Below the pieces are notes generated by a model. That model saw only the letters and a list, made by a program, of their open reading frames with translations, was not told the origin of the DNA and did not search any database. The position numbers and the translations under genes are program-made. Shown piece after piece: positions 22,821-35,500 of a DNA stretch of 64,000 nt; position 1 is the first letter of the stretch; each line of letters begins with the position of its first letter. Location: assembly GCA_964023205.1 (NCBI GenBank), contig OZ026851.1, forward strand, positions 17,677,528 to 17,741,527. Reading direction: 5' to 3'. Source of the stretch: Lutraria lutraria (taxonomy: Eukaryota; Mollusca; Bivalvia; Venerida; Mactridae).

Positions 22821-25629
22821 TGATATTACTTAATGATGATATTTTCATTAAATGACCAAGAAGTTGATTTAATGACCCATGGTCAAGACATGAAATTGAG
22901 AAAAAGCATTAAATTAAAATATTTGCAATATTAACTAAAAATTGCTGTGTTGAATAGTCTCTTAACAATGGTGTATTTAGGTATTTCAGAAAAAATGAAA
23001 GCAAACATATAGGTCTATGAGGTATATAATTATGAACATGAATAGCAATATTGATTTGTATCAGTAAATTAATCATGCAGTAATCTGGATTACGTACATT
23101 CAACAAAATGAAAGTAAGGATTATCATGGTAATAAGTTATCTTTTACTATCCAAAGTCACAGCACAGCTTGCTGTATCATAAATATGGATTAGTTAATCA
23201 AGAAATCTATCCACCATCATAAAACATTATAAAGCAGCAGGTCTCTCTAACGAAATACTTCAACTCGAAACATTAACATTGTTTTAAATGACAATGGATG
23301 TTTGATTATAGAACATTGTATGAACAGATGGCATCATGGGTAGGGTGCCGAGAGAGAAGAATCAAAAATAGGGAACAGAACAGAACAGAATAGCATTGTA
23401 AGATTCCAATAATCTCAAGTCTGACAGAGACATATGGTGTCCTATACGTTCTAATGGAGAAAGGAATGTTTTAGTGTTGTTTAAAACACACACGAATGAA
23501 TGAATCATGCACATAACTAGCATGACTGTAGGCTTAACAAGGATTCTATTGCTCATAGATTCTCCTATGATACCAGATAGAAGTGTTGCAAGCTATGCAT
23601 GAAAAAAGTATCTTACTGGCTACACAAACTTCCCTATTTTTAGTGAGCATGTAATCAGAAACAAACATTGTTTTGGCCATAGGATGTTTTTCTCTTGTTT
23701 TTGTCCTAGGATGCTGCGGGTAATAAATTTGTAAGTAAAACAAGATAACAACAATATTTCCGTATTATAAATTATTTGATTTTAACACTTTGGCAAAGGT
23801 CAGTGGTCCAAGGGTCCAGTACATTGTTCAGTGATAATTTTATTTTTAGCCGAATAATATGAAATTTTGTGTGTACGTCTATTCTTGGTCCATCCACGTT
23901 CTCAGTCCAGTAAAGTTGACATTTTTACTGGACCGTATGTCAAATACTTAAAGAAGTTTTTCATGAGGACTGCTGTACAACAAGTAATTAGTTAAAAACA
24001 TTTAAATCACAATATTCTAATAAAAAATTTGCATCAAGCAAAATAGAAATATTCTATTTATAATCTCAAGTGAACAAGTTTAAAAAACTTACCTGAGTTT
24101 AAAGCTTGATTTGAATAAACAAAGTTGTTTTCACACAGTTTGTTCACATAAAGTGTTTCTATAAATGTACTGCAACTTTTATTGTAATCAATTTTCTTTT
24201 AAATGACTTCAATTTAAAATGTTTTCAATAATTCCACAGCTTTAACATAGAATTCACAAAATGTTTCACAAATCTGGTGTTTTTTCAGAGTCTTATTTCT
24301 GCGCCTTTAATAGAAATCTCATAAAAATGAATAACAAATAAAAAAAAAAAAATTTTTCATTTATTTAATCTAGTACAATCCAATTTAAAAAGAAATGTTA
24401 GATAAAAGCTATTAAATAATTTTACACTTTTCTATTAGTATTGTCTTTCCTCTTCTTGCGATAAATTCCAATTTTACGACTTTGCATGTAACTTTTTTGC
24501 ACAATATTTTGTGTCGTTGTTTTATTTATTTTACTTTCTTTTGTTTAAGTTTATCATTTGATGTTTAAATCAACTGCACTAACAACTAATTCACAAAATA
24601 GAAATGTTCGATATTACGACAGAACTATTTCACATAGAGAGAACAAGCGGAAAAGGACTGTCCCTTTTTTCAAGATAATTCCATTAGGGATCACATGCAG
24701 CCCCAAGTCATCAACAATTGTTATCCACATGCTACTGAATGATCAGCAAAAATCCCTAAGCCCCTAAAAATCCATTAATAAGAGGTTCATTTCAAGTTCA
24801 ACAGAGAGAAAGGCATGCACTTAAAAACCTTGTGTAATTATGAACCAAGGGAGTTTAATCAACTCCGTCACAAATTAACCAATATTTTCCTCAATGTCTC
24901 CAAAAAATTCAATAAAACCAGCCTGCCACTTTTAATACAATTCAGCTCCTTTTGTCCCAATAAAAGTTTGAAACCAGTCTAGTCTTCGTGACAGTCATTC
25001 AGACACGTGCCGTGCCTCGTTACACAATGTCATCGCCAGTCAGCTGACAGAGTGAGATGAGCCCGTTAAATTCTCGCCAAACTTCTATTCAAATAAAAAA
25101 CCTGTAAGAAAAATGTTTCACCATCGTTTGATCTGAATCACAATAACAATTATTGGATAATTGTAAAATCATGAAAATGTTCTTTTTACCATGACAACTA
25201 AAGTAGCTAAGGTGTGGGAACTAAATGATTCAAATCCACTGATGATATAGGAAATCAATATTGTATAACATCATCGAGCATACACAGCCCCTTCTGTTTG
25301 TTTAGGTTCTTTTTGCTATTAGTGATTAGGGGCCAGTTGTCAGCCCTGATTGAGTGCATTTAGCTAAGATCCAATCAATGAGCAGGACTTTGTTCCCACT
25401 ATAAATATTTGATGAAGTAATGATTAAAACTATTCATAACACTAAAATTGTTTTCAGCTTTTTTTTTTGCTGCATATAAAATACATTCAACTCTAAAAGC
25501 TTTAACTTCCTGTTTGAAGTTTTCGTAATTACAGGTAATTAGCATACACACAGCTCCCTCTGAATCAATTCTCATATGAATAGAAAATAAAACATGCAGC
25601 CACTTCCACAACCACAATAAGAACCGGAA
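22821..25629. other. AT-rich sequence, no supported gene
   Basis: No splice-bounded open frame or repeat family member is convincing. A short (AACAG)n run lies at 23,376-23,390. Confidence 0.4.
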
Positions 25630-25862
25630 CATTAAAACAACAACAACAAAACAAGAACCGCAACAACAAACAAGAAAAAAAAACAGTTTCTGGAACAATT
25701 ATAACTACACCAAAAACAACATTTTCAACAACAAGAAGAAAAATAACAGTTAATAAAACAATTTCAACTACAACAAAAAAAAATATAAAAAAACAACAGT
25801 TTCTAGAACAATTTCAATAACAACAATGAGAAAAACAACAGTAACAAGAACAACAAGAACCA
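25630..25862. repeat. Degenerate CAA/ACAACA-rich low-complexity tract
   Basis: Repeated ACAACAACAA and ACAAGAACC blocks separated by A runs, with AACAGTTTCTGGAACAATT recurring about every 120 bp (25,682 and 25,796). A Val/Phe/Leu-rich minus-strand frame overlapping it is a composition effect. Confidence 0.8.
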
Positions 25863-26420
25863 TACACATACAAATTGTCAACAAAACTATAGGTCCATAT
25901 TGTCACATGTTTTTTTCACAGGTGGTCCTTCAGACCAGGTTTAACTGTACACCAGAGAACAACAGATTTCATACTAAGAGTTTTAAGTAAATCACTACAA
26001 GATGGCAGAAATAAAACATTCAGATTTAATTCTAAAATTTCTATCAAGACCACAGTAGGATATACATTGTCGTATAAATTGTGACTTTTTTTATTTGGAA
26101 AGTTTTACGGAGAACAGGAAATAACACAGAGTGACAAACAAAACAACAAAGTCTGTTATGAAAATGAAAAAGTGAAAGAATGAGAAGTTATAAACACAAA
26201 TCTAAGTCAAATATGACAAATAAAAAAACTCATTTGCCTTGTAAAGAAATTGGACATTTGACAGTAAACAAAGACCAATTATTTTTTCAGTCTGATAAAA
26301 GCTGGGTCTATTTGGCAAGTCCTGAAACTAAAAATGTAGTCCAAGTCAATTTTTTCATCAGATATAATCATTTTCATCTAAACAAAGTGTCTAACTTAAC
26401 TAGAACTTTGTCACAGAAGT
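25863..26420. other. AT-rich sequence, nothing recognised
   Basis: An 80-codon plus-strand frame near 26,180 has no splice or domain support. Confidence 0.35.
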
Positions 26421-26637
26421 GAAAATGAAAATTGTGACTTGCACATCTACACTTCATGGTGATAACATATTTCAAGTTTCATTTCAAGTTTCATTGAAAT
26501 CACTTAAAGAATGTGGAAGTAGTTTGCTCCAAAAATTTGTGATATTTTGTGCGGATGAACGGACCGACCGACCAACCAACCGACCGACAGAGTGACTCCA
26601 ATATACCCCCCTCAAACTTCATTTGCGGGGGTATAAC
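26421..26637 (+). mobile_element. GACCGACC/GGGGGTATAA repeat, copy 2
   Basis: Shares with 12,362-12,588 the blocks ATTGTGACTTGCACATCTAC, GAATGTGGAAGTAGTTTGC, GGACCGACCGACCAACCAAC and TTTGCGGGGGTATAAC. It contains a local duplication of TTTCAAGTTTCATT. Confidence 0.7.
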
Positions 26638-26830
26638 AAGAGTGGCACGAGTGGTGCCAATGCTCAACTGTTCACTGCCACAGTGAGATGTATCCACCTA
26701 TTAAGTTTCATGTCGCTACTTCTTATAGTTTCTGAGTTAAATTAAAGTTTTTGCATGATGCAGATGCTGACAAGGCAGTGATCACAATAGCTTGACTTTT
26801 CCTTCGAAAACCGACCAGCTAAAAATCACA
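26636..26830 (+). mobile_element. ACAAGAGTGGCACGAGTGG repeat, copy 1
   Basis: AAGAGTGGCACGAGTGGTGCC, AAGTTTCATGTCGCTAC and CAGTGATCACAATAGCTTG. It starts exactly where the previous element ends. The second copy, at 38,172-38,280, shares the first and last blocks. Confidence 0.6.
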
Positions 26831-27807
26831 TTTGAAAAGTTTTGTGTAGCCACAAACCCTGTATTTTTAGGATATGTTAGTGGAAACATGGTAGTTTTTT
26901 TCACCTAATTCAATATACAAAGTGATGTAATAACAGGTAATTTGTAAATGCAAACCATGTATATGCATGAATATTAATACTTTGTATAAATCTCCTATCT
27001 TGTTAGCTGATTAGAATAGGATAAAACCTTTTTTTCTAACCAAATCACAATCGAGCCTCTTCAATAGCATTAAATTTTCATTGAATAATGTAATCAAGGG
27101 ACACAACTTAATTTAAGAAATATCAAAATTATAATACACACAGTTGTCTCCCTTGGGAAAAATCACTTCTGATTAAAATCACACCAAATCAGTACTTTAG
27201 AAAATCATTTTCACCATAATACAACAGTAAGAACAAGAAAAACTATAACAAAGGTATATATAGGTAGACGAATGACAAGAAGCATATATATTGGTTTATG
27301 TTTTTTGCTTTTTTCATAAAGGATATTGTCTGTATATTTTATTCAATCCTCCATTAATAACAGTCATGAGTGTTTGACAAATGAATACATTCATGTATAT
27401 AGTTCACAAGCACATGGTTATATCATACTCTAAATGTTAACGAATTCATCATAAATCTGAGCACTATCATACAAGCACATTGAACTTCAAATAGCCGCAC
27501 AACAACTTATCTCGGCAATGCCTTCATGATTTACTTACCTGTAAACTATTAATAGATTCAGTCATCACCATTAGTCAATCAAATGGCCAGGATTAGCCAA
27601 ACTAGTAATAGACACTACACTATATACTCGCAAACAGCTATAATAAACTAATACTCATAAGTATAATTCGTCTAGAAAACAAGAAGAGAGTGAAACAGTT
27701 CCTTCAGTTAATTCTATAAATGATAAAATTTTACAATGCAATTCACCGATTATGCGAAAATTAAGTATTAGTGGTTATAACTTATCTAGCATGTTAATTA
27801 AACTTAC
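26831..27807. other. Probable intron sequence 3' of the coiled-coil exon
   Basis: AT-rich, with no further exon recognised on either strand. Confidence 0.4.
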
Positions 27808-27945
27808 CCCTTGGTGTCTTTCATGGGATTTGGAACGAGTGAGTTCTCGTTGAAGTCTAGAGACGGCCATTTTGTTCTGTCTAGCATGTTGTCTTTCTTC
27901 AGCTAACTGACGACTCAGATCTTCAATCTTTTTTTCCAAAACATC
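27808..27945 (-). CDS. Coiled-coil exon of an unidentified minus-strand gene
   Basis: Internal exon of 138 bp (46 codons), phase 0 at both ends. The acceptor is CAATTTTAG (AG at 27,946-27,947) and the donor is GGG|GTAAGTTT (GT at 27,806-27,807). The peptide starts DVLEKKIEDLSRQLAEE, continues RQHARQNKMAVSRLQ and ends RSKSHERHQG. Residues 3, 7, 10, 14, 21, 28, 31 and 35 (L, I, L, L, A, V, L, L) form an unbroken a/d heptad pattern, so the exon encodes about 35 residues of coiled coil followed by a basic polar tail. GC content and codon use stand out from the AT-rich flanks. The only other well-supported minus-strand exon, at 61,064-61,207, ends in phase 0 with RELK, so a direct join keeps the frame. 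Coiled coils are too generic for me to assign a family. Confidence 0.68.
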
Positions 27946-27989
27946 CTAAAATTGAAGAGACAAGATAAAATAGTAATGGTCAGTATATA

Positions 27990-28280
27990 ATGGTATGCTC
28001 TGAGGAGTGGCTGTTAATCAAAGGTGTCTGTTTATCACAGGTGACTTTTAATCACAGGTGACTGTTAATGACATGTGTCTGTTAATCACAGGTGACTGTA
28101 AATCACAGGTACATGTTATTCATATGTGATTGTTAATCACATGTGGCTGACAATCACAGGTAGATATTAATCACATGTGGCTGTTAATCACATGTGGCTG
28201 ACAATGACAGGTATATGTTAATCACATGTGACTGATAATTACAGGTGTCTGTTAATCACAAGTGGACATTAACCCATGTT
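27990..28280. repeat. Irregular tandem repeat, about 22-bp unit
   Basis: Many copies of GACTGTTAATCACAGGTG with variants (GTCTGTTAATCA, GGCTGACAATCACAGGTA, ACATGTTATTCATATG). It lies about 45-335 bp upstream of the coiled-coil exon's acceptor, so it is intronic to that gene. Confidence 0.8.
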
Positions 28281-28946
28281 TAATTGACTTGTATAACATT
28301 ATTATGTATTACTATCAAAGTCTTCTAAAGTCAGTTTATATTTAATACCAACATAAAATCAAGGCCATTGATAAATGCTCCATTAACTTTTTTCGAAAAA
28401 ACAACATATTTTGCACATTAATTACAAAATTGCAACTAAAATGTCCTAAAAATTCAAAGTTTGAATGCATTAATTAACATCTTGATTAATTTACATTAAT
28501 ACCTGCATACTGGATCATTCAAATTGCAGAAAAATCTCTATCAAAATGAAATGAGTCATTGATTTAATGCAAAAAAATATACATTAATTTTCCAATTAAA
28601 TTGTCATTAACATGGATTTAACACAAAACACGATTTAACTAGGTAACCCGGTGTGATTAAATTCTACAATAAAAACTTGATACCAGAGGCAGAAATAAAG
28701 ATTGTTCTGTAAGAAGAGTGATTTAATCATATTGTGAAATGTTTCAATGACCTTATGGATTTGTGAGGTCACTTTAACACAGGTTATGAATATTCATGAC
28801 ATAATTAGCCATTGTTTGAAGTTATGATCAGATGATAAACTTGCATAATTAATGAGCTTAGCTTGACCTTCTGAAACTTTCTTTGTACACCTATTAACTA
28901 GCTGGTCAAAAATTAGAAAAAATTAATTTGTTTATCATTTTGAAGC
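28281..28946. other. AT-rich sequence, nothing recognised
   Basis: Presumed intron of the minus-strand gene. Confidence 0.35.
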
Positions 28947-29098
28947 TACAGTACAACCTCTCCACAGTGACCCTCTCTTGAGCAACAACCCCCCTTCAAC
29001 AATAGCATGATTTTTCCCACTGCACAATTTAACTGTTGATTTAACCTCTCTAGAGCAACAACCTCTTTGATATATTGCTTTGGAGCGGTTGCACTGTA
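28947..29098 (+). mobile_element. MITE-B copy 2
   Basis: TA|CAGTACAACCTCTCC at the left and GGAGCGGTTGCACTG|TA at the right, complementary ends with TA flanks. The interior holds TCTTGAGCAACAACC. Confidence 0.8.
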
Positions 29099-29137
29099 CA
29101 TGTAATGGAAATGTTCTGTTAAGACCTTTTTGAGGAA

Positions 29138-29283
29138 TACAGTCCAACCTGTGTTAGCAGCCACCTCCTAACAGAGGTCGACCTATGAATAATCATCATG
29201 GATTAGTTAGAGCAAAATGACCTCCAAATAAAAGCTGTCTGTCATTAAAGCCCACATTATGGCCATTGTTCAAAGGCTACCTT
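29138..29283 (-). mobile_element. MITE-A copy 4, right end eroded
   Basis: TACAGTCCAACCTGTGTTAG starts 40 bp after a MITE-B copy. The interior has GCAAAATGACCTCCAAATAA and GCCCACATTATGGCC. The terminal GTTTGACTGTA is not preserved. Confidence 0.65.
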
Positions 29284-29436
29284 GTTTTGATTGGTCAATA
29301 TAATTCCTCTACATTTTGATTGGTTACGAGCTATTTTCAAATGATGTAAAATGTCAGGGAAAGCGTTTGAGTCCTGGTCCCTATATGCCATGCCCTGCTT
29401 CGAGTATGAAAATAAGAGGAATGCTGATTTTACTCC

Positions 29437-29613
29437 ATATGTTTGTTTGTTTGTTTATATCGAGTTTTACGCCCCTTTTCAACAGTTCACCTAACCATTG
29501 TTCCGGGGAAGAACCAGTAATAGAGTCCCATCCTCCGCAAGGCCCTCTATCAGTGAGAGGTTACAGTGATTTGAAGTCAGCGACCTTAACCACTCAATCC
29601 CAGAGGCAGGTCG
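29437..29613 (-). mobile_element. SINE-F copy 2 (tRNA Ser/Leu-like head)
   Basis: On the minus strand: CTGCCTCTGGGATTGAGTGG, TTAAGGTCGCTGACTTCAAA (A-box and anticodon-arm-like), CCTTGCGGAGGATGGG, TATTACTGGTTCTTCC, GGAACAATGGTTAGGTGAAC, then a 3' end CTGTTGAAAAGGGGCGTAAA and a (CAAA)n tail. The tail and the GGTTAGGTGAACTG block are shared with the other SINE-F copies. An open frame across it is accidental. Confidence 0.7.
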
Positions 29614-29650
29614 GTTAGAAAACTGGTAAGGTAATCTTTAACACTGTTGA

Positions 29651-29941
29651 ATGATGAGTTTCCTTTGTCACAAGGATGATACAAAACTGTATATGAGTAA
29701 AAAAAATCCCAATTTCAGACAAAACAATGAAACTTTTCCTAACTCAGTGGTTACCAGAACTTTACCCAAAATGTGGAAGAAATCACTAAATGGCTCTGAC
29801 AGGACACCATACTTAACACTGCAAAGATTTTATAACTGTGCATACTGCTGTAAGTTAATAAGCAACAGCTCGCTACAACACAATCATACACTCACAGTGT
29901 TAACAGATAATAAATATGTCTGTCACAAATGTTACAGTTAA
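29651..29941 (+). CDS. Open frame with a zinc-knuckle-like C terminus, uncertain
   Basis: A 96-codon frame ends at a TAA. Its last 40 residues read FYNCAYCCKLISNSSLQ, HNHTLTVL, then CHKCYS, that is C-x2-C, H-x-H and C-x2-C. That spacing could bind zinc, but two cysteine pairs and one histidine pair can arise by chance. The first half is Asn/Lys-rich and unremarkable. An acceptor-like CCCAATTTCAG (ending about 29,718) would make the rest a terminal exon. It might equally be a fragment of a mobile-element protein. I do not recognise a family. Confidence 0.2.
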   Translation: MMSFLCHKDDTKLYMSKKNPNFRQNNETFPNSVVTRTLPKMWKKSLNGSDRTPYLTLQRFYNCAYCCKLISNSSLQHNHTLTVLTDNKYVCHKCYS

Positions 29942-30622
29942 TCCAGCATAAAAACAAGAACTTCAACAAGATAAACTAAGGATCAGGGTCAAAGTTTATA
30001 AAACTGGGTTAAGACTTGTATCAGAAACAGCCAATCAGATGTGAAGGATAAGAACTAATAAGAAATAATTTCATGAACTCATGAATTTTTCATGAACAAT
30101 TCTGGCATAGTTCATCAATAGTTCATGAAGCTTGAATAACTTTTGACAGGGGTAATTAATGTTTCTATCTGATAGCAGAAATGTCTGAACACTAAAAACC
30201 AATATACTGAAAATTACCTGTACATAGGGCAAATCTAAATTTAATGGATTGATTACATACAATGGAAAAATCTAAATATTTTGTTTTAGTACTGTAGGTT
30301 TAGCCCATTTTTCAAATCTATTTCACTTTTTTCTAAAAATATTATGTTCATGAAAATTATGGTAGCATTTTTGATCTTTTAGTTACAATATTTCTAAAGA
30401 TCATAATCAAAGAGGCAATATCACAGACAGAAGCTGTCTGGTGGGTAGTACATGATTGTAGGAACGAGGGTGCCATGGGGGTGAGCTTTGTCCTCCCAAA
30501 ATAACTTGAGCTGTAATTGTAATCAAGAGAGACTATATTTCTCTCCCCTCATTGTAAAAAAATACCCCCCCCCCATGTGAAACTGATTCCTACGGGTCAG
30601 TAGTATCCAAAGTACATGCAAA
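29942..30622. other. AT-rich sequence with a MITE-C copy
   Basis: MITE-C lies at about 30,071-30,155 (TTTCATGAACTCATGAATTT to TTTTGACAGGGG). A C9 tract lies at 30,565-30,573. Confidence 0.5.
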
Positions 30623-30697
30623 TACAGTGTAACCTCTCCAAAGCAACACCACTTGGGAGTAGCAACATTATGTTATTGTTGAGAGGTTGTTGCTGTA
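30623..30697 (-). mobile_element. MITE-B copy 3, internally deleted
   Basis: TA|CAGTGTAACCTCTCCAAAGC, ACTTGGGAGTAGC and TTGTTGAGAGGTTGTTGCTG in about 75 bp. One end matches the consensus; the other is truncated. Confidence 0.6.
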
Positions 30698-32390
30698 ATT
30701 AGAATGAGCATTGTTCTGTAGAAATCATGACCAAGAATTTGTCTATTACCAGTATTATCCGGCACTCTCCCAAGGTTATCAGTTCAGAACTTAACGCACT
30801 AAGACAGAAGCTGTCGATGGCTCAGATAATTGTTAATCCTGTAATTAACCTCAATCAAGAAATAGTATTTCTATACCGCATTCCTTTCTATGTAACATCT
30901 GGACTGGCAAATGTTTTATATATGAATTTATTATCAGGGTTTGTAACAAGGCAAGATTCTTAAACCTTAAATCTAGCCGTAGGGGTGGGGTCAATTCCTA
31001 TGAATATGGGGTAAAAAAATGTCTCGGGATTAAAAAGCATTCTACCTGTTCCTACATCTGCTGTAATTCATAAAATCGAACGAACTGATAGGTTATGGAT
31101 AGAAGCAACAAAATATCAACAATATCAAAGTTCTTCAACTTTGTGCAAAGAGTTACGAGCTAAAAATCACATTGGGCCTTAAAATGGATCTTATAGCGAA
31201 AGCTTTCCACACATACTACATAATTATAACTGTATAGTAAATTTGAGCAATGAACATTGGTGACTTCCAAGAAATATCTGTGTTAAGACTATAATCGCCT
31301 TTATACTATAGTGCAATATTTCATATTGATCAGCACTGTTGATGGAATGTCAAGAATTCACGTTTAAGAAAAACTGACAGTCTGGTCCGATTAGTAATAA
31401 TTATTTCTCTTATAATCTCAAAAGGCGCCAAATGTGAACAGATGGCAGTCTCACTGTACAATTAATAGTTTGTTGTTATGACCAAAAAAAGACATTTAAT
31501 CGTACTGCAACATTTTATTACAATGTGTTACCAAGGATACACGTTTTTTTTCGTTTTTTTTAAGATTGAGTAAAAAAATATGATAAAAATTGTTTCTTTT
31601 ACAGATTTATGATAATTCCAGATTTTTATGACATTTATTCAAGGGATGTCACTCTGATAGCAACAATTATTTCAATGAAACAGCCAAGCATGTTATATAA
31701 CTAGGTGATATAATTATGACATGGGTCCATAACTTCATACATACAAGCTTCACAAAAGACAATATATAAAAAATAATTTTAACAGATATATTTTGTTTTA
31801 AACACTAAAGGGCAATTCATAACACAGCTGCTTCAAATTGTAAAACATTCAGTCAGTTGGCTAGAACTTTCTCCGAATCAGATTTCCGCAAATATCATTT
31901 AACTTCAGAAAATCAGATTCACAAATTTGTCCCTGTACGTCCAATCATCAGTACAGATAGGACACTGGTTTTTTTAATCAAAGGACCCCTTTGTGGATTT
32001 GTTTATCCTTTTTGAAAATACAGTACCTTTTTATTTGTTGATTTTTATTAACATCTTAAGAAAACAACCACACATGTTCAACAATTATCTAAGGTTTCAA
32101 ATAATGGGAAAAAATCAAAGTAACTGGGTGAAGTATTATTTTTTCATGTTGACATAAATCATAAAGCACTACAGCAGTATTATGATAATAAAACTATTTA
32201 CCATGGTTCTATATAGGGAGATGTTATGGGAAGGGTAATCCCGCATGGACCTAGGTTTTATCTTCTCCTTAACTCTAATTTAAGGGTCATATGTTAGTAT
32301 AAAATAAGTGTATAGGTACCTTAGCATACCACTTGTTTGATTGGGCAAAAAATGTGAAGTCAGTTTGTGTGAAGGAATGCCTTAATTAAA
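30698..32390. other. AT-rich sequence, no supported gene
   Basis: A 78-codon plus-strand frame beginning at 30,727 has no domain, splice or codon support. Nothing else is recognised. Confidence 0.4.
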
Positions 32391-32539
32391 GAGCTATTCA
32401 AGGGTGTCTCCAAGGTCCAATGGTTGTAGTTTCTGACCAGTAATCACTAGCCCCTTATCTCTGCAAGGGACCTGACAAATGTTGAATGTGAAAAAGCTGT
32501 CTAGCTTGCTCACAGAGCTCCAGCAGGCTCATAAGACAT
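32391..32539 (+). mobile_element. SINE-E copy 4, leading into the 40-bp array
   Basis: GGTGTCTCCAAGGTCCAATGG, TTTCTGACCAGTAATCACTA, then CTGTCTAGCTTGCTCACAGA. Head and body follow the order seen at 8.9 kb, and the tandem array begins within the body region. I could not find the rest of the SINE after the array. Confidence 0.55.
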
Positions 32540-35500
32540 GGTCTCACACCCACAGACCTGTAGGAGGTATACAAGATAGAGGCTCATACCCACAGACATG
32601 AAGGAGGTATACAAGATAGAGGCTCATACCCACAGACATGTAGGAGGTATACAAGATAGAGGCTCATACCCACAGACATGTAGGAGGTATACCAGATAGA
32701 GGCTCATACCCACAGACATGTAGGAGGTATACAAGATAGAGGCTCATACCCACAGACATGTAGGAGGTATACAAGATAGAGGCTCATACCCACAGACATG
32801 AAGGAGGTATACCAGATAGAGGCTCATACCCACAGACATGTAGGAGGTATACAAGATAGAGGCTCATACCCTCAGACATGTAGGAGGTATACAAGATAGA
32901 GGCTCATACCCTCAGACATGTAGCAGGTATACACGATAGAGCCTCATACCCACAGACATGAAGGAGGTATACAAGATAGAGGCTCATACCCTCAGACCTG
33001 TAGGAGGTATACCAGATAGAGCCTCATACCCACAGACATGAAGGAGGTATACAAGATAGAGGCTCATACCCACAGACATGTAGGAGGTATACAAGATAGA
33101 GGCTCATACCCACAGACATGTAGGAGGTATACAAGATAGAGGCTCATACCCACAGACATGTAGGAGGTATACAAGATAGAGGCTCATACCCACAGACCTG
33201 TAGGATGTATACCAGATAGAGGCTCATACCCACAGACATGAAGGAGGTATACAAGATAGAGGCTCATACCCACAGGCCTGTAGGATGTATACCAGATAGA
33301 GGCTCATACCCACAGACATGAAGGAGGTATACCAGATAGAGGCTCATACCCACAGACATGAAGGAGGTATACAAGATAGAGGCTCATACCCACAGACCTG
33401 TAGGATGTATACCAGATAGAGGCTCATACCCACAGACATGAAGGAGGTATACAAGATAGAGGCTCATACCCACAGACATGTAGGAGGTATACAAGATAGA
33501 GGCTCATACCCACAGACCTGTAGGATGTATACCAGATAGAGGCTCATACCCACAGACATGAAGGAGGTATACAAGATAGGGGCTCATACCCAAAGACATG
33601 TAGGAGGTATACAAGATAGAGGCTCATACCCACAGACATGAAGGAGGTATACAAGATAGAGGCTCATACCCACAGACATGTAGGAGGTATACCAGATAGA
33701 GGCTCATACCCACAGACATGTAGGAGGTATACCAGATAGAGGCTCATACCCATAGACATGTAGGAGGTATACAAGATAGAGGCTCATACTCACAGACATG
33801 TAGGAGGTATACAAGATAGAGGCTCATACCCACAGACCTGTAGGAGGTATACAAGATAGAGGCTCATACCCACAGACATGTAGGAGGTATACAAGATAGA
33901 GGCTCACACCCACAGACCTGTAGGAGGTATACAATATAGAGGCTCATACCCACAGACATGAAGGAGGTATACAAGATAGAGGCTCATACCCACAGACATG
34001 TAGGAGGTATACAAGATAGAGGCTCATACCCACAGACCTGTAGGAGGTATACAAGATAGAGGCTCATACCCACAGACATGAAGGAGGTATACAAGATAGA
34101 GGCTCACACCCACAGACATGTAGGAGGTATACAAGATAGAGGCTCACACCCACAGACCTGTAGGAGGTATACAAGATAGAGGCTCACACCCACAGACATG
34201 AAGGAGGTATACAAGATAGAGGCTCATACCCACAGACCTGTAGGAGGTATACAAGATAGAGGCGCATACCCACACACCTGTAGGAGGTATACAAGATAGA
34301 GGCTCATACCCACAGACATGTAGGAGGTATACAAGATTGAGGCTTTCACCCGCAGACCTGTAGGAGGTATACAAGATTGAGGCTCACACCCACAGACCTG
34401 TAGGAGGTATACAAGTTAGAGGCTCACACCCACATACCTGTAGGAGGTATACAAGATTGAGGCTCACACCCACAGACCTGTAGGAGGTATACAAGATAGA
34501 GGCTCACACCCACAGACATGTAGGAGGTATACCAGATAGAGGCTCATACCCACAGACCTGTAGGAGGTATACCAGATAGAGCCTCATACCCACAGACATG
34601 AAGGAGGTATACAAGATAGAGGCTCACACCCACAGACATGTAGGAGGTATACAAGATAGAGGCTCATACCCACAGACATGAAGGAGGTATACAAGATAGA
34701 GGCTCACACCCACAGACATGTATGAGATATACAAGATAGAGGCTCACACCCACAGACATGAAGGAGGTATACAAGATAGAGGCTCATACCAACAGACATG
34801 TAGGAGGTATACAAGATAGAGGCTCATACCCACAGACATGAAGGAGGTATACAAGATAGAGGCTTACACCCACAGACATGAAGGAGGTATACAAGATAGA
34901 GGCTCACACCCACAGACATGAAGGAGGTATACAAGATAGAGGCTCATACCCACAGACATGAAGGAGGTATACAAGATAGAGGCTCACACCCACAGACATG
35001 AAGGAGGTATACAAGATAGAGGCTCATATCCACAGACATGAAGGAGGTATACAAGATAGAGGCTCACACCCACAGACATGAAGGAGGTATACAAGATAGA
35101 GGCTCACACCCACAGACATGAAGGAGGTATACAAGATGGAGGCTCATACCCACAGACATGAAGGAGGTATACAAGATAGAGGCTCACACCCACAGACATG
35201 TAGGAGGTATACAAGATAGAGGCTCACACCCACAGACCTGTAGGAGGTATACAAGATAGAGGCTCACACACACAGACATGTAGGAGGTATACAAGATAGA
35301 GGCTCACACACACAGACCTGTAGGAGGTATACAAGATAGAGGCTCACACCCACAGACATGAAGGAGGTATACAAGATAGAGGCTCATACCCACAGACCTG
35401 TAGGAGGTATACAAGATAGAGGCTCATACCCACACACCTGTAGGAGGTATACAAGATAGAGGCTCATACCCACAGACATGTAGGAGGTATACAAGATTGA

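Noticed and set aside
24558..24767. 69-codon plus-strand frame in a slightly GC-richer patch
   Set aside because: No splice boundaries, no recognisable motif, and length within chance expectation.
25399..25698. 99-codon minus-strand frame rich in Phe, Val, Leu and Trp, membrane-protein-like
   Set aside because: Its hydrophobic part is the complement of the ACAACA low-complexity tract, and no splice or start context is convincing.
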